Notes under the pieces: generated by a model
Databases searched by the model: none
Seen by the model: the letters and a program-made list of their open reading frames with translations, nothing else
What the model was told of the DNA's origin: nothing
Program-made: the position numbers and the translations under genes
Part shown: positions 6,288 to 7,041 of the stretch, one piece after another
Layout: each line of letters begins with the position of its first letter
Numbering within the stretch: the stretch's first letter is position 1
NCBI GenBank assembly: GCA_937926025.1
Contig: CALANQ010000436.1
Span: 1-7,041 of the forward strand
Origin: an uncultured Acidimicrobiales bacterium
Lineage (GTDB): Bacteria; Actinomycetota; Acidimicrobiia; Acidimicrobiales; Iamiaceae
Length of the DNA: 7,041 nucleotides
Direction: 5' to 3'

Positions 6288-6605
6288 CTAGGGGGCCAGG
6301 AGGCTGGTCAGGCCGGTCATCTCGAAGATGCGCCGCACGGCATCGCTGGCCGCAGACACGGTGAAGCGGGTGCCGGCGGCCTCCGAGCGCTGGACCTGGG
6401 CGGCGATCACGCGGAGGCCCGACGAGTCGATGAACGACACGCCCGACAGGTCGAGCTCCACCCCGGCCTCGCTGGCGGGCAGGTCCTCGAGGGCTCCGGC
6501 CAGGGTGGCGGCCGACGCAGCGTCGAGCTCGCCGTCGGCGACGACCCGCAGCGGCTCGGCATCGGGATCGATCTGCACGTTGAAGTGCGGCGCTCCGATT
6601 GTCAT
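6288..6605 (-). CDS. Stand-alone STAS anti-sigma-factor antagonist (RsbV-like)
   Basis: The 105-aa product is a minimal STAS domain: VVADGELDAASAATL at 21-35, LDLSGVSFIDSSGLRVI at 51-67 and the C-terminal FEMTGLTSLL at 94-103. Ser61, directly after Asp60, aligns with the serine phosphorylated in SpoIIAA and RsbV. It is closer to the classic DSSGL signature than the other STAS protein in this window (DSAGI). The start is ATG 6605 because the domain begins within a few residues of it; an open frame extending to 6851 is the shadow of the upstream gene. No good ribosome-binding site is visible. The gene stops 91 bp before the phosphatase operon on the same strand, so the phosphatase is a natural candidate to dephosphorylate it and the anti-sigma factor at 2066-2437 a candidate partner. 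Confidence 0.92.
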   Translation of the reverse strand: MTIGAPHFNVQIDPDAEPLRVVADGELDAASAATLAGALEDLPASEAGVELDLSGVSFIDSSGLRVIAAQVQRSEAAGTRFTVSAASDAVRRIFEMTGLTSLLAP

Positions 6606-6618
6606 GTCCGGGATCGTA

Positions 6619-6650
6619 GCCGGGGACGGCCCGATCGGGCCGCTGCCGGC
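6619..6650. repeat. Hairpin with 16-bp GATC-centred palindrome upstream of STAS gene
   Basis: CGGCCCGATCGGGCCG (6627-6642) is a perfect palindrome. It is flanked by GCCGG (6619-6623) and CCGGC (6646-6650), which can extend the stem across a 3x3 internal loop. It lies between the stop of the Thr/Pro-rich protein gene (6662) and the STAS start (6605). It may terminate the upstream gene or act as an operator. It resembles the palindrome at 2514-2527 in the anti-sigma leader. Confidence 0.45.
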
Positions 6651-6661
6651 GACCGCCCGGA

Positions 6662-7041
6662 TCAGTCGCCCAGCTCGATGCCGCGGGCGCCCGCCACGTA
6701 GCAGGCAGTCAGGTCCAGCTGCTCCTGGCAACCGGCCGCGACCTGCTCGTCGGACTTGTTGGCCCAGCTCTGGGGGTTCTTGATCGAGGCCGGCGGGGTC
6801 AGGCCGAGGCGGCCCACCTCGTAGCAGGCGAACTCGTCGCCGCCGTTGCACTGCTGGACGATGGCCGACTGCTCGGGCGTGGTGGGGGTGGTGCTCGGAG
6901 GTGCCGTCGTGGGGGGTGCGGTGGTGGGCGGGGCCGTGGTGGGGGCAGCGGTGGTGGGCGGCGCGGTGGTGGGCGCGACCGTGGTGGAGGTGGAGGTCGA
7001 CGTGGTGGTCGACGTCGACGTCGTGGTCAGCGATGTGGAGG
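6662..7041 (-). CDS. C-terminal part of a Thr/Pro-rich, probably secreted or wall-associated protein
   Basis: The minus-strand frame is open from the right edge to a TGA at 6662-6664 (126 residues plus two bases); the start lies outside the window. The first part is a Ser/Thr tract, followed by about 30 residues of repeated TTAPP units, a linker typical of extracytoplasmic actinobacterial proteins. The last 70 residues form a small domain with four cysteines in two similar motifs: C-N-x6-C-Y (CNGGDEFACYEVGLRGL) and C-Q-x7-C-Y (CQEQLDLTACYVAGARGIEL). These probably form disulphides, which supports export. I do not recognise the family. The signal peptide or membrane anchor expected at the N terminus cannot be seen. 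The link to the signalling genes is unclear. Confidence 0.72.
   Translation of the reverse strand, partial: STSLTTTSTSTTTSTSTSTTVAPTTAPPTTAAPTTAPPTTAPPTTAPPSTTPTTPEQSAIVQQCNGGDEFACYEVGRLGLTPPASIKNPQSWANKSDEQVAAGCQEQLDLTACYVAGARGIELGD
6887..7030 (-). repeat. Low-complexity Thr/Pro/Ala-coding tandem repeat
   Basis: On the plus strand this stretch is made of imperfect units around GGTGGTGGGCGG. A 15-bp period is clearest at 6905-6976 (encoding TTAPP on the minus strand), followed by GTCGAC/GGTGGT-type units at 6980-7027 that encode Ser/Thr. The unit length is a multiple of three, so changes in copy number would lengthen or shorten the linker without breaking the frame. Confidence 0.65.

Noticed and set aside
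6887..7030. CRISPR-like or other array suggested by the repeated GGTGGTGGGCGG units
   Set aside because: Units are short, imperfect, codon-phased and without spacers; they encode a Thr/Pro/Ala linker.

Overview
This is a GC-rich, densely packed bacterial window with GTG as well as ATG starts, overlapping stop/start junctions and SigB/SigF-type signalling genes. It looks like a high-GC actinobacterium. The style of the anti-sigma factor and sigma factor suggests Acidimicrobiia (Iamia/Ilumatobacter-like), but that placement is inference only; no rRNA, tRNA or other marker gene is present.

Layout, left to right. (1) The 3' end of an unrecognised plus-strand gene (1-153). (2) A plus-strand pair coupled by an ATGA overlap: a STAS anti-sigma-factor antagonist and a NarL/LuxR-type response regulator (207-1258), preceded by a possible SigB-type promoter. 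(3) A strong hairpin (1275-1310) that separates this pair from a convergent minus-strand operon. (4) That operon encodes an RsbW-like anti-sigma factor and a SigB/SigF-family sigma factor (1308-2437), joined by a GTGA overlap. (5) A divergent intergenic region with two back-to-back SigB-type promoters, one facing the anti-sigma/sigma operon and one facing a csbD-like stress gene (2643-2834). (6) A second strong hairpin (2851-2895). (7) A three-gene minus-strand operon (2917-6196), transcribed as a receiver-SpoIIE/PP2C phosphatase (RsbU-like), a CHASE3-HAMP histidine kinase and a stand-alone Rcp1-like receiver, all with 4-nt stop/start overlaps. (8) A small stand-alone STAS protein (RsbV-like, 6288-6605). 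(9) The C-terminal part of an apparently extracytoplasmic Thr/Pro/Ala-rich protein with a duplicated Cys-Cys-Tyr motif (6662 to beyond the right edge).

Taken together this reads as a compact general-stress partner-switching module. It holds a sigma factor, its anti-sigma factor, two STAS antagonists, an antagonist phosphatase under receiver control, a membrane sensor kinase, two further response regulators and a probable regulon member (CsbD). The candidate promoters suggest that the sigma factor transcribes its own operon, csbD and the STAS/LuxR pair.

The most unusual feature is inside the anti-sigma factor. Where the central strands and ATP-lid region of the GHKL fold should be, the protein carries, in frame, about 24 residues that read as the Walker A region of an ABC-F/EttA-type ATPase (complement 2183-2254). 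The native GHKL nucleotide-binding motifs are degenerate or missing. This is either a chimeric anti-sigma factor or an assembly or recombination artefact, and it deserves a direct check.
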